Positions 16,829 to 26,348 of a stretch of DNA of 64,000 nucleotides are shown piece by piece (the stretch's first letter is position 1; every line of letters starts with the position of its first letter). The notes below the pieces were generated by a model. That model ran no database searches. It saw only the letters and a list, made by a program, of their open reading frames with translations, and was not told the origin of the DNA. The translations under genes and the position numbers were made by a program. Origin of the DNA: Spirosoma sordidisoli (GTDB taxonomy: Bacteria; Bacteroidota; Bacteroidia; Cytophagales; Spirosomataceae); NCBI RefSeq assembly GCF_004138325.1, contig NZ_SBLB01000001.1:1807855-1871854 (forward strand), in the 5' to 3' direction.

Positions 16829-18064
16829 ATGGCTCTAAATTACATCTGGGTTGCTTTTTTTCTGATTGCCTTTCTGGTGGCGCTGGCCAAGCTCATTTTT
16901 CTGGGCGACACCGAAATTTTCAAGATCATTGTTGAGGGCCTGTTCGACTCGTCGAAGGTAGCGGTCATGGACATTGCGTTGCCGCTGGCGGGCGTAATGA
17001 CGTTTTTTCTGGGGCTGCTGAACGTAGGGGAGAAAGCCGGCGCCATCAATTTTCTGGCGCGGATCATCGGGCCGTTCTTCCATAAACTCTTTCCCGAAGT
17101 ACCGAAAGATCACCCGGCCAACGGCCAGATGATCATGAACTTCTCGGCCAACATGCTCGGCCTCGACAATGCAGCCACGCCCTTCGGCCTGCGGGCCATG
17201 AGTAGCCTTCAGGAGCTAAACCCCAACAAAGACACAGCCTCGAACGCGCAGATCATGTTCCTGGTCCTGCACACCTCGGGGCTAACGATCATACCGCTCA
17301 GCATCATGGCGCAGCGGGCTATTCTGGGCGCCAAAGACCCGTCCGATATCTTTATTCCCTGCATCATCGGCACTTACGTCACCACCGTGGTAGCGCTGGT
17401 AGCCGTTGCGCTCAAACAGCGTATCAACCTGCTAAACACCACCGTACTCGGCTGGCTCGGGGGCATCACCGGCCTGATTGTGCTGGCCCTGTGGTGGCTG
17501 TCGGGCAAGCCGAAAGAAGAAATTGAAATCATCTCGAAAGTAACGGGCAACCTGATTCTGCTGACCATCGTCGTGTCGTTTCTGCTGGGGGCCATGCGCC
17601 GAAAAGTGCCGGTTTTTGAGACCTTCATCGAAGGCGCCAAAGGCGGGTTCGAAACCTCGGTGCGCATTATTCCGTATCTGGTTGGGATGCTGGTGGCAAT
17701 CGGTGCGTTTCGAAATGCAGGCGCTATGGACTACCTCGTGGGCGGCATGAAATACCTGTTCGACCTAACGGGGCTGAATACCGACTTTACCGATGCGCTG
17801 CCCGTGGCGCTGATGAAACCGCTGAGCGGCTCGGGCGCACGGGCGCTGATGATCGATGCCATGAAGCAGTTTGGCCCCGACTCGTTCGTGGGGCGGCTGG
17901 TATGCATCTTTCAGGGGTCGGCCGATACGACGTTTTACATCGTAGCGCTCTACTTCGGCTCGGTAGGCATCCGCAACACGCGCTATGCCATTCCGTACGG
18001 TCTGTTTGCCGATCTGGTCGGTGTTATTGCCGGTATTGCGCTTGGCTATTTCTTTTTTCACTGA
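16829..18064 (+). CDS. Nucleoside-recognition (Gate) domain membrane protein, SpmA/SpmB fusion type
   Basis: This 411-residue polytopic inner-membrane protein has two halves, each with the Gate/nucleoside-recognition signature: MDIALPLAGVMTFFLGLLNV and MNFSANMLGLDNAATPFGLRAM in the SpmA-like half, then SVRIIPYLVGMLVAIGAFRNAGA and FQGSADTTFYIVALYFGSVGI in the SpmB-like half. In Bacillus these are separate spore-maturation proteins; in non-spore-forming Bacteroidota the fused form is common and of unknown function, probably transport. The start ATG 16829 gives a first membrane helix immediately. Confidence 0.87.
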   Translation: MALNYIWVAFFLIAFLVALAKLIFLGDTEIFKIIVEGLFDSSKVAVMDIALPLAGVMTFFLGLLNVGEKAGAINFLARIIGPFFHKLFPEVPKDHPANGQMIMNFSANMLGLDNAATPFGLRAMSSLQELNPNKDTASNAQIMFLVLHTSGLTIIPLSIMAQRAILGAKDPSDIFIPCIIGTYVTTVVALVAVALKQRINLLNTTVLGWLGGITGLIVLALWWLSGKPKEEIEIISKVTGNLILLTIVVSFLLGAMRRKVPVFETFIEGAKGGFETSVRIIPYLVGMLVAIGAFRNAGAMDYLVGGMKYLFDLTGLNTDFTDALPVALMKPLSGSGARALMIDAMKQFGPDSFVGRLVCIFQGSADTTFYIVALYFGSVGIRNTRYAIPYGLFADLVGVIAGIALGYFFFH

Positions 18065-18176
18065 CCCAAAACGGGCGCTGGTGCGTTATAAGAACAACCG
18101 GATATACGCAGCCGGGACAAAAATCACCTCTCTTTCCGTACGCGTCAGCTTAGTGGGCGCGTCACCAGATAAACGA

Positions 18177-18359
18177 ATGAATATTACCCAAGTCCGCGAA
18201 CACCTGCACCGGCTCATCGATGAAGTAGACGACATCTATGTTCTTAACGGCCTGTACCGCACCCTGGAGTCAGACAAACGGCATCGGGAAGAATACGAGC
18301 GCGAGCAGGCCGAGAAAGCCCGTAAGCAGCAAGCTAAAGCAGGGGGGCGAGGCCGCTGA
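18177..18359 (+). CDS. Small charged protein, antitoxin-like N-terminus
   Basis: This protein has 60 residues. MNITQVREHLHRLIDEVDDIYVLNGLYRTLES resembles the short helical antitoxins that sit before RelE/ParE toxins in Bacteroidota, followed by a highly charged Arg/Glu/Lys tail with coiled-coil character. No toxin gene follows; instead a DUF1345 gene converges and overlaps its last 26 bases. It could be an orphan antitoxin remnant or an unrelated small protein. The call is by resemblance only. Confidence 0.5.
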   Translation: MNITQVREHLHRLIDEVDDIYVLNGLYRTLESDKRHREEYEREQAEKARKQQAKAGGRGR

Positions 18360-18993
18360 TGGTCAGCGCAATGATGGTAGTGTTGAACCCAAACGAGAGT
18401 ACCCCATGGATGAGCGCTGTCCGGCGCATGGCCTTCGAGCCAATGGCCACGTCGGACACCTGGCTCGTCATCCCGATCACGAACGAGAAATACGCAAAGT
18501 CGAGGTAATCCGGTTCGGGTTCGTGCGGGAAATCAAGTCCCCCCGGCCGATGCGTTTGTCGGGGGTCGTTGCCGTAGTACAGGTGCGCGTATCGCATGAT
18601 GAATACCGTATGCACCAGCGCCCAGGCACTGAAAACGGCCAGCACAGCCAGCGTACTATGCGTGGCCCGTTCGGCTGGCTTCATGCTGTCGAGCAGGGCC
18701 ACAACGGCAAACAGGCTCGCCACAGCCGCCACGACCACAAACGCAAAAATGAATGTCCGGCTCGAATCCTGCAGGCGCGAGAGCCGGGGCAGATCGCGGG
18801 GGTGCGCCACCAGAATCGACGTCCACATCAGCCCTAGTACCGTACAGGCGTACCCGATCCAGATCAGGGTTAGCTTTACCGGCGTCTGATAGGTGGTCGG
18901 CATCACCACCAACGCCGTCAGCAACGCAACGCCCAGCGCCAGATAGAGCCGCTGGTGAGCATCGAAACGACTGACGCGCTTAGCAATAGACAT
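18334..18993 (-). CDS. DUF1345 family membrane protein
   Basis: This 219-residue protein starts at ATG 18993; longer in-frame starts up to 19116 would run into the DUF2911 gene. It has about five hydrophobic segments (LYLALGVALLTALVVM, TLIWIGYACTVLGLMW, FIFAFVVVAAVASLFAVVALL and others). The conserved DUF1345 core is DYLDFAYFSFVIGMTSQVSDV followed by RRTALIHGVLSFGFNTTIIALTIS. The function of the family is unknown; it is presumably in the cytoplasmic membrane. Confidence 0.9.
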   Translation of the reverse strand: MSIAKRVSRFDAHQRLYLALGVALLTALVVMPTTYQTPVKLTLIWIGYACTVLGLMWTSILVAHPRDLPRLSRLQDSSRTFIFAFVVVAAVASLFAVVALLDSMKPAERATHSTLAVLAVFSAWALVHTVFIMRYAHLYYGNDPRQTHRPGGLDFPHEPEPDYLDFAYFSFVIGMTSQVSDVAIGSKAMRRTALIHGVLSFGFNTTIIALTISGLAPLL

Positions 18994-19063
18994 CAGAAAT
19001 GGGGTTAGTGTATCGCGTTCCGACGCGCCGGATGGTTTACTGTCCGGCGCGTCGGCAGGCTGC

Positions 19064-19903
19064 TTACTTACAGTCGGCCAGAATCCGCTCGTTATTTTTG
19101 ATATACGCATCATCACCGGCTTTCTTAGCCAGTTCGAGCGATTGCTGGGCGTCAGCGCGGGCCTGTTTACAGTCGCCGGTTTTGGCCGCGATCTTAGCCC
19201 GCAGGTGGTAAGTCCAGTATTGTTTTTCTGACTCGACCACTTTATTGGCCCAGGTCAGGGCCTGCTTCATATCCCGATTGGTATCGTAATAGTAATTGGC
19301 AGCGGCCGATAACACCCCCGGTTTAACGTCGGCTTTGGCCGTCTGCTCCGCAATCTGGGCCATGATTTTAGTGTCGGGGTCGTTTTTGAGGGGCAAACGT
19401 GCCACCAGTTTCTCCCAGCGCAGCGTCAGGTTGGCTGATGTGGGGGTAAAGTCGGTAAACTCAAAGGTCAGTGCTTCGGCCGGGGCGTTTGTTTTCTCGG
19501 TTTTGACCGCGAACCGGGCTACGTCGTTCGCTTCTTTGTAGTCATACGCCCCCCAGCTATTCGCATCCTTGTTGACAATAAACGTAAAGTCAGCAGCGGT
19601 CGGGATGGCGTACAGCCCGTACCGACCGGCGGGAATAGCTTTGCCAGCCACCAGCATATCTTCTGACAGCACGATATTGGTGATCTTGTTGGCTCCGGTC
19701 CGCCACACTTTACCGTAGGGAACCTGGTCGCCGAACATGGTGCGGCCTTTGAGCGACGGGCGGGCATACTCGACGGTAACGGTACCCAGACCGACCTGCT
19801 GCGATACGGTGGCCGACGGGCTGGCGGCTGGCAATTGAATTTGTGCATAGGCCGTACCGGTCAGGCAGGCTACGGCAGCCATAGAGAGTAAACGAGCAAA
19901 CAT
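19064..19903 (-). CDS. DUF2911 exported protein with C-terminal TPR-like helices
   Basis: This 279-residue protein has the signal peptide MFARLLSMAAVACLTGTAYAQ. DUF2911 occupies about 22-175, including the core PSLKGRTMFGDQVPYGKVWRTGANKIT and IPAGRYGLYAIPT. Residues 195-279 contain helical repeat text (AANYYYDTNRDMKQALTWANKVV, AKTGDCKQARADAQQSLELAKKAG) resembling one or two tetratricopeptide repeats. The function is unknown; a periplasmic binding role is an inference. Confidence 0.9.
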   Translation of the reverse strand: MFARLLSMAAVACLTGTAYAQIQLPAASPSATVSQQVGLGTVTVEYARPSLKGRTMFGDQVPYGKVWRTGANKITNIVLSEDMLVAGKAIPAGRYGLYAIPTAADFTFIVNKDANSWGAYDYKEANDVARFAVKTEKTNAPAEALTFEFTDFTPTSANLTLRWEKLVARLPLKNDPDTKIMAQIAEQTAKADVKPGVLSAAANYYYDTNRDMKQALTWANKVVESEKQYWTYHLRAKIAAKTGDCKQARADAQQSLELAKKAGDDAYIKNNERILADCK

Positions 19904-20396
19904 TGTCGTGAATACTAGTGGGTTATTTGTAGCGCAAGTTTACGGCTTAATGCCATGCCATCCAGCTGACTCTCCGAATTATCCGCCCCGAAACCAATGG
20001 TATCTCCGGCTGCTACAGGCGTTGGTGGTTTGGTGATGTCCAATAGAGGTTGGTAGATTATCTGTTTGGCACCACTGTCAGAGTCTTCGACCACTGACAG
20101 GGTGTAAGCGACCAGAACCCTGTCAGTGGTTGAAGACCCTGACAGTGGTTATAAAGGCACTTACTGACAGTGGTGCCAAACCAGTGACGACAACCCTATC
20201 TCCCCGAAGACACTGACAGCGGTTTATAACGAATAATAAGTAAACCAACCCATACGAATACAGACGCTTACAGGGGCCATTTACCACGAAAAACAATTCC
20301 TTTCTATGGCAACTTCTCCATTTCCCAAAATTTTCGATAATCTTGCCTTGTCGTTTCGACACCTGTACAACCTGAAGCCACGCTGGCCTGACTACC
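19904..20396. other. Long intergenic region between DUF2911 and pyruvate carboxylase genes
   Basis: The central part (20064-20181) is a nested palindromic repeat described separately, with one further unit CACTGACAGCGGTTT near 20211-20225. The right 170 bases are AT-richer and should hold the pyc promoter; a near-match TAATCTTG at 20338-20345 to the Bacteroidota TAnnTTTG box is the only candidate seen. No coding frame of note. Confidence 0.5.
20064..20181. repeat. Nested palindromic element, CTGACAG family (copy 1)
   Basis: The outer arms GTTTGGCACCACTGTCAG (20064-20081) and CTGACAGTGGTGCCAAAC (20164-20181) are perfect over 18 bases. Overlapping them, 20071-20103 and 20117-20149 are 33-base inverted repeats with two mismatches. 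Each arm contains smaller palindromes built from CCACTGTCAG and CTGACAGGGT. The same building block occurs at 51734-51817. This is a REP-like intergenic structure of unknown role. Confidence 0.85.
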
Positions 20397-23300
20397 ATGA
20401 AAGATTACATCCGCCCGATTAAACGCCTGCTCGTCGCCAACCGGGGCGAAATTGCCATCCGCATCATGCGGGCTGCTACCGAACTTGGCATCACCACCGT
20501 TGCTGTTTATACCTACGAAGACCGGTATTCACTCCACCGCTACAAAGCTGACGAAGCGTACCAGATTGGCCGCGACGAAGATCCGCTGAAGCCGTATCTC
20601 GACGTAGAAGGGATCATCCTGCTGGCCAAACGTCACCAGATCGACGCCATCCACCCCGGCTACGGATTTCTGTCCGAAAACGTGAAGCTGGCGCGCCGGT
20701 GTCGCGAAGAAGGCATAATCTTCATTGGCCCGTCGCCCGAAGCCATGGACGCCCTGGGCGATAAGGTACGGGCTAAAAACCTGGCCATGAGCGCCAATGT
20801 ACCGCTCATCCCCGACTCGCGCGAAGAAAATATGTCGCCCGAGTTTGCCCTGCAGGAAGCCCAGCGCATCGGGTTTCCGGTCATGGTGAAAGCGGCTGCC
20901 GGCGGAGGGGGACGCGGGATGCGCGTTGTTCGGAACGTCGACGATTTCGAGAAAGCGTTTACCGAGGCTAAAAACGAAGCCCGCAACGCGTTCGGCGACG
21001 ATACCATCTTCCTCGAAAAATTCATTGAAGATCCCAAGCACATTGAAGTACAGCTCCTGGGCGACCAGCACGGCAATATCGTTCACCTCTACGAACGCGA
21101 CTGCTCGGTACAACGGCGGTTCCAGAAGGTGGTCGAGGTAGCGCCGTCGTTCGGGCTGCGGCAGGAAACCAAGCAGAAACTGTACGATTATGCCCTGCAG
21201 CTGGGCCGGGCCGTGAACTACTCCAACGCCGGAACAGTCGAGTTCCTCGTCGACAAAAACGAGAATATTTATTTTATTGAGGTCAACCCCCGCATTCAGG
21301 TAGAACATACCATTACTGAAGAGGTGACCGGTATCGACATCGTTCGGACACAGATCCTGATTGCGATGGGGTATCAGCTCTCCGACAACGGCATCTACAT
21401 CAACCACCAGGACGAGGTGCCCCTCAACGGATTCGCCATCCAGTGCCGCATCACGACCGAAGACCCCGCCAATGGGTTCAAACCCGACTTCGGCACCATC
21501 ATCGCGTACCGGAACGCAGCCGGTTTCGGTATCCGGCTCGATGAAGGCAGCAGCTACGCGGGCATGAAAATCTCGCCGTATTTCGACTCGATGATCGTGA
21601 AGGTGTCGGCCCGGGGCCGTACGCTCAAGGGCGCTACCCAGCGTCTGACCCGCGCGCTGGTCGAGTTCCGGATTCGGGGGGTTAAAACCAACATCGGCTT
21701 CCTGCTGAACGTCATCAGTCACCCAATTTTTCAGCGGGGCGAAGCGCGGGTGTCGTTCATCGAAAATCACCCCGAACTGTTCCAGCTCCGCGAACCGCAG
21801 GATCGCTCTACGCGGGTACTCAACTACCTGGCCGACGTGATCGTAAACGGGAATCCGGAGGTGAAAAAGAAAGACGACAGCAAGGTATTCCGGACGCCGG
21901 TCGTGCCACCCTTCGATACCTTCGGGCCCTACCCATCGGGCAACCGCAACCGCCTGAAAGAGCTGGGCCGCGAGTCGTTCGTTCAGTGGGTCAACGACCA
22001 GAAACCGATCCTGTACACCGATACCACCTTCCGCGACGGTCACCAGTCGCTGCTGGCGACGCGGGTCCGGACGCAGGATCTGCAACGGGTGGCCGAAGGC
22101 TTTGCCAAAGCCCATCCGGAGTTGTTTTCGATGGAAGTCTGGGGCGGAGCTACCTTCGACGTGGCGATGCGTTTTCTGTACGAAAGCCCCTGGAAACGGC
22201 TGGCAGCCCTGCGCGAAGCCATGCCGAATATGCTGCTCCAGATGCTCTTCCGCGGCTCCAACGCCGTTGGCTACTCGGCCTACCCCGATAACCTGATCGA
22301 GAAATTTGTGGTCCAGTCGTGGGAAACCGGCATCGACGTGTTCCGGATTTTCGACTCGCTGAACTGGATCGACGCTATGAAGGTCAGCATCCGGGCCGTC
22401 CGCGAACGAACCGACGCGCTCTGCGAAGCGGCCATCTGCTACACGGGCGATATGCTCAGCCCCAGCCAGTCGAAATACACCCTGCAATATTACCTCGACC
22501 TGGCCCGTCAGCTCGAAGACGAGGGGGCTCACCTGCTGGCTATCAAAGACATGGCCGGGCTGCTGAAGCCGCTGGCAGCCGAGGTGCTGGTCCGCGAACT
22601 CAAACAGGCCGTCAGTATCCCGATCCACCTCCATACCCACGACACGCCGGGTATCCAGGCTGCTTCATACCTGAAAGCCATCGACGCCGGTGTCGATATT
22701 GTCGACTGTGCGCTGGGCGCCCTGTCGGGCTTAACCTCGCAGCCTAACTTCAACTCGGTGGTAGCCATGATGCAGGGCCACGAACGCGAGTGTCCCATCG
22801 ACCTGTCTTCGTTAAACGCATACTCCAACTACTGGGAAGACGTTCGGGAGTACTATTACCCCTTCGAAAGCGGCATGAAAGCCGGCAGTGCGGAGGTCTA
22901 CGAAAACGAGATTCCGGGCGGGCAGTACTCCAACCTCAAACCGCAGGCGATGGCTACCGGCCTTGGCGACAAGTTCGAGACGCTGAAGAAAAACTACGTC
23001 GTGGCCAACCAGCTCTTCGGCGACATCGTGAAAGTAACTCCGTCCTCGAAGGTAGTCGGCGACATGGCCATTTTCATGACCGCCAACAACCTGACCGCCG
23101 ACGACGTTCGGACCCGTGGCGAGTCGCTGGCGTTTCCGGAGTCGGTAAAAGGGTTCTTTAAGGGCGAGCTGGGCCAGCCGGTGGGTGGTTTCCCCGACGA
23201 TGTGCAGCAGGCCGTCCTGAAAGGCGAAGAGCCGATAAAGGGCCGCCCGAACGAACACCTCAAGCCCATCGATTTCGACAAGGATTTCGCGGCTTTCCAG

Positions 23301-23846
23301 GAGAAATACCCGAACAACGACGGCTTTGTCGATTACCTCTCGTACCAGATGTACCCGAAGGTCTATGACGAATATTACAAAGCCAACGAGCAGTATGGCG
23401 ACGTCAGCGTTATTCCGACGCCCGCCTTTTTCTACGGCCTGAAGCCCGGCGAAGAGATTCTGATTCAGATCGAAGAAGGCAAGAACATCCTGGTCCGGCT
23501 GCTGTTCCAGTCCGAACCGGACGCGTTCGGTATGCGCACGATCACGTTCGAGCTGAACGGCCAGACCCGCCAGGTGCAGGTCCGCGACCGGGCTTCGAAG
23601 GTTGAGAAGCAGATGAACGCCAAAGTAAGCAAAGACGGCGACGTAGGGGCTCCATTGCAGGGCCGGCTGACGCGTATTCTGGTGAAAGAAGGCGATGCGG
23701 TGAAGAAAAACCAGCCGCTGTTCGTTATCGAAGCCATGAAGATGGAAAGTATCGTGGCGGCTCCCAAAGAAGGAAAAGTTGCCAAGGTCGTGCTGACCGA
23801 AGGGATCGTGGTTGAACAGGACGACTGGGTTATTGCGCTGGACTAA
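20397..23846 (+). CDS. pyc: Pyruvate carboxylase
   Basis: This biotin enzyme carboxylates pyruvate to oxaloacetate with ATP and bicarbonate (anaplerosis). The 1149 residues match single-chain PYC. Domains: biotin carboxylase at about 8-460 (KRLLVANRGEIAIRIMRAA, glycine-rich KAAAGGGGRGMR, EVNPRIQVEHTITEE); carboxyltransferase at about 535-830 (TDTTFRDGHQSLLATRVRT, IKDMAGLL, HTHDTPG); and a biotin carrier at the C-terminus with EAMKMES, biotinyl Lys1115. It is followed after 22 bases by a small DUF4870 gene on the same strand. Confidence 0.98.
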   Translation: MKDYIRPIKRLLVANRGEIAIRIMRAATELGITTVAVYTYEDRYSLHRYKADEAYQIGRDEDPLKPYLDVEGIILLAKRHQIDAIHPGYGFLSENVKLARRCREEGIIFIGPSPEAMDALGDKVRAKNLAMSANVPLIPDSREENMSPEFALQEAQRIGFPVMVKAAAGGGGRGMRVVRNVDDFEKAFTEAKNEARNAFGDDTIFLEKFIEDPKHIEVQLLGDQHGNIVHLYERDCSVQRRFQKVVEVAPSFGLRQETKQKLYDYALQLGRAVNYSNAGTVEFLVDKNENIYFIEVNPRIQVEHTITEEVTGIDIVRTQILIAMGYQLSDNGIYINHQDEVPLNGFAIQCRITTEDPANGFKPDFGTIIAYRNAAGFGIRLDEGSSYAGMKISPYFDSMIVKVSARGRTLKGATQRLTRALVEFRIRGVKTNIGFLLNVISHPIFQRGEARVSFIENHPELFQLREPQDRSTRVLNYLADVIVNGNPEVKKKDDSKVFRTPVVPPFDTFGPYPSGNRNRLKELGRESFVQWVNDQKPILYTDTTFRDGHQSLLATRVRTQDLQRVAEGFAKAHPELFSMEVWGGATFDVAMRFLYESPWKRLAALREAMPNMLLQMLFRGSNAVGYSAYPDNLIEKFVVQSWETGIDVFRIFDSLNWIDAMKVSIRAVRERTDALCEAAICYTGDMLSPSQSKYTLQYYLDLARQLEDEGAHLLAIKDMAGLLKPLAAEVLVRELKQAVSIPIHLHTHDTPGIQAASYLKAIDAGVDIVDCALGALSGLTSQPNFNSVVAMMQGHERECPIDLSSLNAYSNYWEDVREYYYPFESGMKAGSAEVYENEIPGGQYSNLKPQAMATGLGDKFETLKKNYVVANQLFGDIVKVTPSSKVVGDMAIFMTANNLTADDVRTRGESLAFPESVKGFFKGELGQPVGGFPDDVQQAVLKGEEPIKGRPNEHLKPIDFDKDFAAFQEKYPNNDGFVDYLSYQMYPKVYDEYYKANEQYGDVSVIPTPAFFYGLKPGEEILIQIEEGKNILVRLLFQSEPDAFGMRTITFELNGQTRQVQVRDRASKVEKQMNAKVSKDGDVGAPLQGRLTRILVKEGDAVKKNQPLFVIEAMKMESIVAAPKEGKVAKVVLTEGIVVEQDDWVIALD

Positions 23847-23868
23847 GTAATCACCAAACCGTGTTTCT

Positions 23869-24267
23869 ATGCAGAATCAACCACCCCCTCCACCCCTGGG
23901 CAGCTCTCCCGTTGGGCCACCGCCCATGAGCCAGTCCGACGAGCGCATGTGGGCCATGCTGACGCACCTGAGTTCGCTGACGGGGTTTTTCACGCTGGTC
24001 GGCAGCCTCGTTGGGCCGCTGATTGTCTGGCAGGTTCAGAAAGAGAAGTCGGCGTTTATCGACTACCACGGCAAGGAAGCGGTTAACTTCAACATTACCA
24101 TGGCCCTGGCCGCGGGCGTGGCGTTTCTGCTCTTCCTGATCCTGATTGGCTTCGTGCTCCTCTGGGTGGTTGGGGCCGTCTGGTTGATCTTTACGCTGAT
24201 TGCGGCTATCAAAGCCAATAACGGCGAGTACTACCGGTATCCGCTCTCGATCCGGTTTATTAAATAA
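23869..24267 (+). CDS. DUF4870 small membrane protein (Tic20-like fold)
   Basis: This 132-residue protein has a Pro-rich cytoplasmic start, then the DUF4870 pattern DERMWAMLTHLSSLTGFF, an amphipathic segment VGPLIVWQVQKEKSAFIDYHGKEAVNFN and two or three membrane helices (MALAAGVAFLLFLILIGFVLLWVVGAVWLIFTLIAAI). It ends YYRYPLSIRFIK as is usual for the family. The function is unknown. It lies 22 bases after pyc and may be co-transcribed with it. Confidence 0.9.
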   Translation: MQNQPPPPPLGSSPVGPPPMSQSDERMWAMLTHLSSLTGFFTLVGSLVGPLIVWQVQKEKSAFIDYHGKEAVNFNITMALAAGVAFLLFLILIGFVLLWVVGAVWLIFTLIAAIKANNGEYYRYPLSIRFIK

Positions 24268-24308
24268 GGGCATCGTTCCGGTCTGGCCGCCCGGTCAGAC
24301 CGGAATGA

Positions 24309-24932
24309 TCAGAACCATGGCCGACGCACCTTGAACGACCGGCGCAGGCCACTGATGAGCAGGAAGGCCCCCAGCAGACCGAAGATCACGGCCAGGATCG
24401 TTACGTGGAAGATGGCAAACAGGATGGCCACCAGGATGACAATAACCGAAGCTTTCAGTTTCCAGCTGATGCGCTGCCACCAGTTCAGCTCTTCGCGCAG
24501 CGGCATGCCCAGCGCCTGCCGGATCTTGTTACCCAGCCGCATCTGCTTTTTCGGTTTGGGGCCCGGCCCCTGCTGCTGATCGGCAATCGGCGCGGGGCGG
24601 GTCAGCATCGATTCGACCCGACGCATGCGGTGGTCCAGGCGCGTCTGGGCCGAGTTGTCGATACGCGTTTGCCGACTGGCCAGGAGCGGGGCAGCCTGGA
24701 TAGTTCCGGCCTGGATGGGTCCGGCCTGGATAGGTTCTGTTTGTGGCGGCTCAGCCATAACGTCAGCTGCCAACGCTACAGTATCTTCCGGCATGTCGGC
24801 AGCGGGTTCAGGAGTTGCCTGCGCCAGCCGGGCCGGGCTGTAAGGCGTACGCTGAAAATAAGCGACGGGACGGTGGCAGGACGTAGCGAACAGGCAAAGA
24901 GCAGCAGCACAAACAGAAAAAGCGTTTCTCAT
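24309..24932 (-). CDS. Lipoprotein with two C-terminal membrane helices, function unknown
   Basis: This protein has 207 residues from ATG 24932, chosen because it directly begins a lipoprotein signal (Cys19, LFATSC); an upstream GTG at 25040 adds an unconvincing extension. A short tandem run of the unit (P/T)IQAG/A lies near residues 66-83. Residues 105-145 are basic (LDHRMRRVESM, KPKKQMRLGNKIRQALG), followed by two helices (KASVIVILVAILFAIFHVTI and ILAVIFGLLGAFLLISGL). I recognise no named family; many Cytophagales encode similar short lipoproteins with this tail. It is monocistronic and converges on DUF4870. Confidence 0.75.
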   Translation of the reverse strand: MRNAFSVCAAALCLFATSCHRPVAYFQRTPYSPARLAQATPEPAADMPEDTVALAADVMAEPPQTEPIQAGPIQAGTIQAAPLLASRQTRIDNSAQTRLDHRMRRVESMLTRPAPIADQQQGPGPKPKKQMRLGNKIRQALGMPLREELNWWQRISWKLKASVIVILVAILFAIFHVTILAVIFGLLGAFLLISGLRRSFKVRRPWF

Positions 24933-25072
24933 CAGGTATCTCGAACAATCAGCACGCGAAGGTAAAAACCGTTTAGACAACGAAAGAGACAAGCCGGTTA
25001 ATATGAATTGGCTAAAATCAGTATGAAAAAGGCGGTTCACTGCTTTCCCGACAGAACCCTTTCCCTAGCCTG

Positions 25073-26341
25073 ATGACCCGCCTTGTTCCTGGTTTAGCGC
25101 TGTTACTCACCCTCCTACAGCCCGCCCTGGGCCAGGCTCCCGAGCCGCCCGCCAATTATGACGAAGCCAAAGTAGGGACCTTTACCCTGCCCGATCCGCT
25201 GGTGTCAAAAGCAGGCAAACGCATAACTACCCCGGCCGACTGGCAAAAACGCCGTACCGAACTGCTGCAACTCTTTGCCGACAACGTGTACGGGCAAACC
25301 CCGGCTCAGGCCGTAAAACTCCGGTTTCAGGTCAGTAATGTCGACCAGGCGGCCCTGAACGGGCTGGCCACCCGGAAACAGATCTCTATTTTCTTTACCG
25401 ACTACCCCCAACTGCCCCCCATCGACGTACTGCTGTACATACCCAAAAGCGCCCAAAAGCCCGCGCCCGTTTTCCTGGGCCTGAACTTCTGCGGCAACCA
25501 CTGCGTCACGACCGAAGCCGATATTCCGCTCTCGACCCGCTGGGTCAGCAATGTGATTGGCAACGTATCGGTCAACAACCGCGCTACCGAAAAAGCCCGT
25601 GGCCTCCAGGCCACCCGCTGGCCCATAGAAACTGTGCTGAAACGGGGTTACGCCCTGGCTACGGCCTACTATGGCGACATCGAACCTGACTACCCGCAGG
25701 GCTGGCATACGGGCATCCGCTCCGTACTGGGCGATACTACCAAAGCCAGCAACTGGGGCGCTATCGGAGCCTGGGCCTGGGGATTGAGCCGCATCATGGA
25801 TTACCTGCAAACCGACCCCGCCATCGATAGCAAACGGGTTATGGTGATGGGCCATTCGCGGATTGGCAAGGCCTCGTTATGGGCCGGAGCGCAGGATACC
25901 CGGTTTGCAGCCGTCATCTCCAACGAGTCGGGCGAGGGCGGGGCGGCCCTGGCCCGGCGCTGGTACGGCGAAACCCTGGAGCGCATCAGCACCCATTTCC
26001 CGCACTGGTTCTGCCCGCGCTACACCACCTACAGCAAGCGGGTGGCCGAACTGCCCGTCGATCAGCACGAACTGCTGGCGCTGATAGCCCCACGCCCGCT
26101 CTATATTGCCAGTGCCGACGGCGATCAGTGGTCCGACCCGCGGGGCGAGTTTCTGAGCGGTGTCGAAGCCGAGGGCGTTTATCGGCTGTACGGTAAAACC
26201 GGGCTGGGTCCGGTTCGCTTTCCGGGCCTGAACGAGCCCGTAGGCCAGACGGTACGCTACCACAACCGAAGCGGCAAACACGACGTAACCGACTACGACT
26301 GGGCGCAGTATCTGCGCTTCGCCGACGAATTAGTCCGCTAG
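25073..26341 (+). CDS. CE15-like glucuronoyl esterase / alpha-beta hydrolase
   Basis: This 422-residue exported hydrolase has a signal peptide (residues 1-20). The nucleophile elbow GHSRIGKASLW places Ser262 in the G-x-S-R-x-G-K motif typical of carbohydrate esterase family 15. Candidate acid Glu285 lies in SNESGEGG and catalytic His403 in GKHDVTDYDW. Family members cleave 4-O-methyl-glucuronoyl esters linking xylan to lignin. The CE15 assignment rests on these motifs and the length. No other polysaccharide-degrading gene is adjacent, so its substrate here is open. Confidence 0.87.
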   Translation: MTRLVPGLALLLTLLQPALGQAPEPPANYDEAKVGTFTLPDPLVSKAGKRITTPADWQKRRTELLQLFADNVYGQTPAQAVKLRFQVSNVDQAALNGLATRKQISIFFTDYPQLPPIDVLLYIPKSAQKPAPVFLGLNFCGNHCVTTEADIPLSTRWVSNVIGNVSVNNRATEKARGLQATRWPIETVLKRGYALATAYYGDIEPDYPQGWHTGIRSVLGDTTKASNWGAIGAWAWGLSRIMDYLQTDPAIDSKRVMVMGHSRIGKASLWAGAQDTRFAAVISNESGEGGAALARRWYGETLERISTHFPHWFCPRYTTYSKRVAELPVDQHELLALIAPRPLYIASADGDQWSDPRGEFLSGVEAEGVYRLYGKTGLGPVRFPGLNEPVGQTVRYHNRSGKHDVTDYDWAQYLRFADELVR

Positions 26342-26348
26342 TCGTGCC

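Noticed and set aside
20529-22640. 703-codon open frame on the minus strand inside pyruvate carboxylase
   Set aside because: It is the complement of a clear, motif-complete pyc gene; GC-rich codons keep the antisense frame open, and its protein has no domain or signal.
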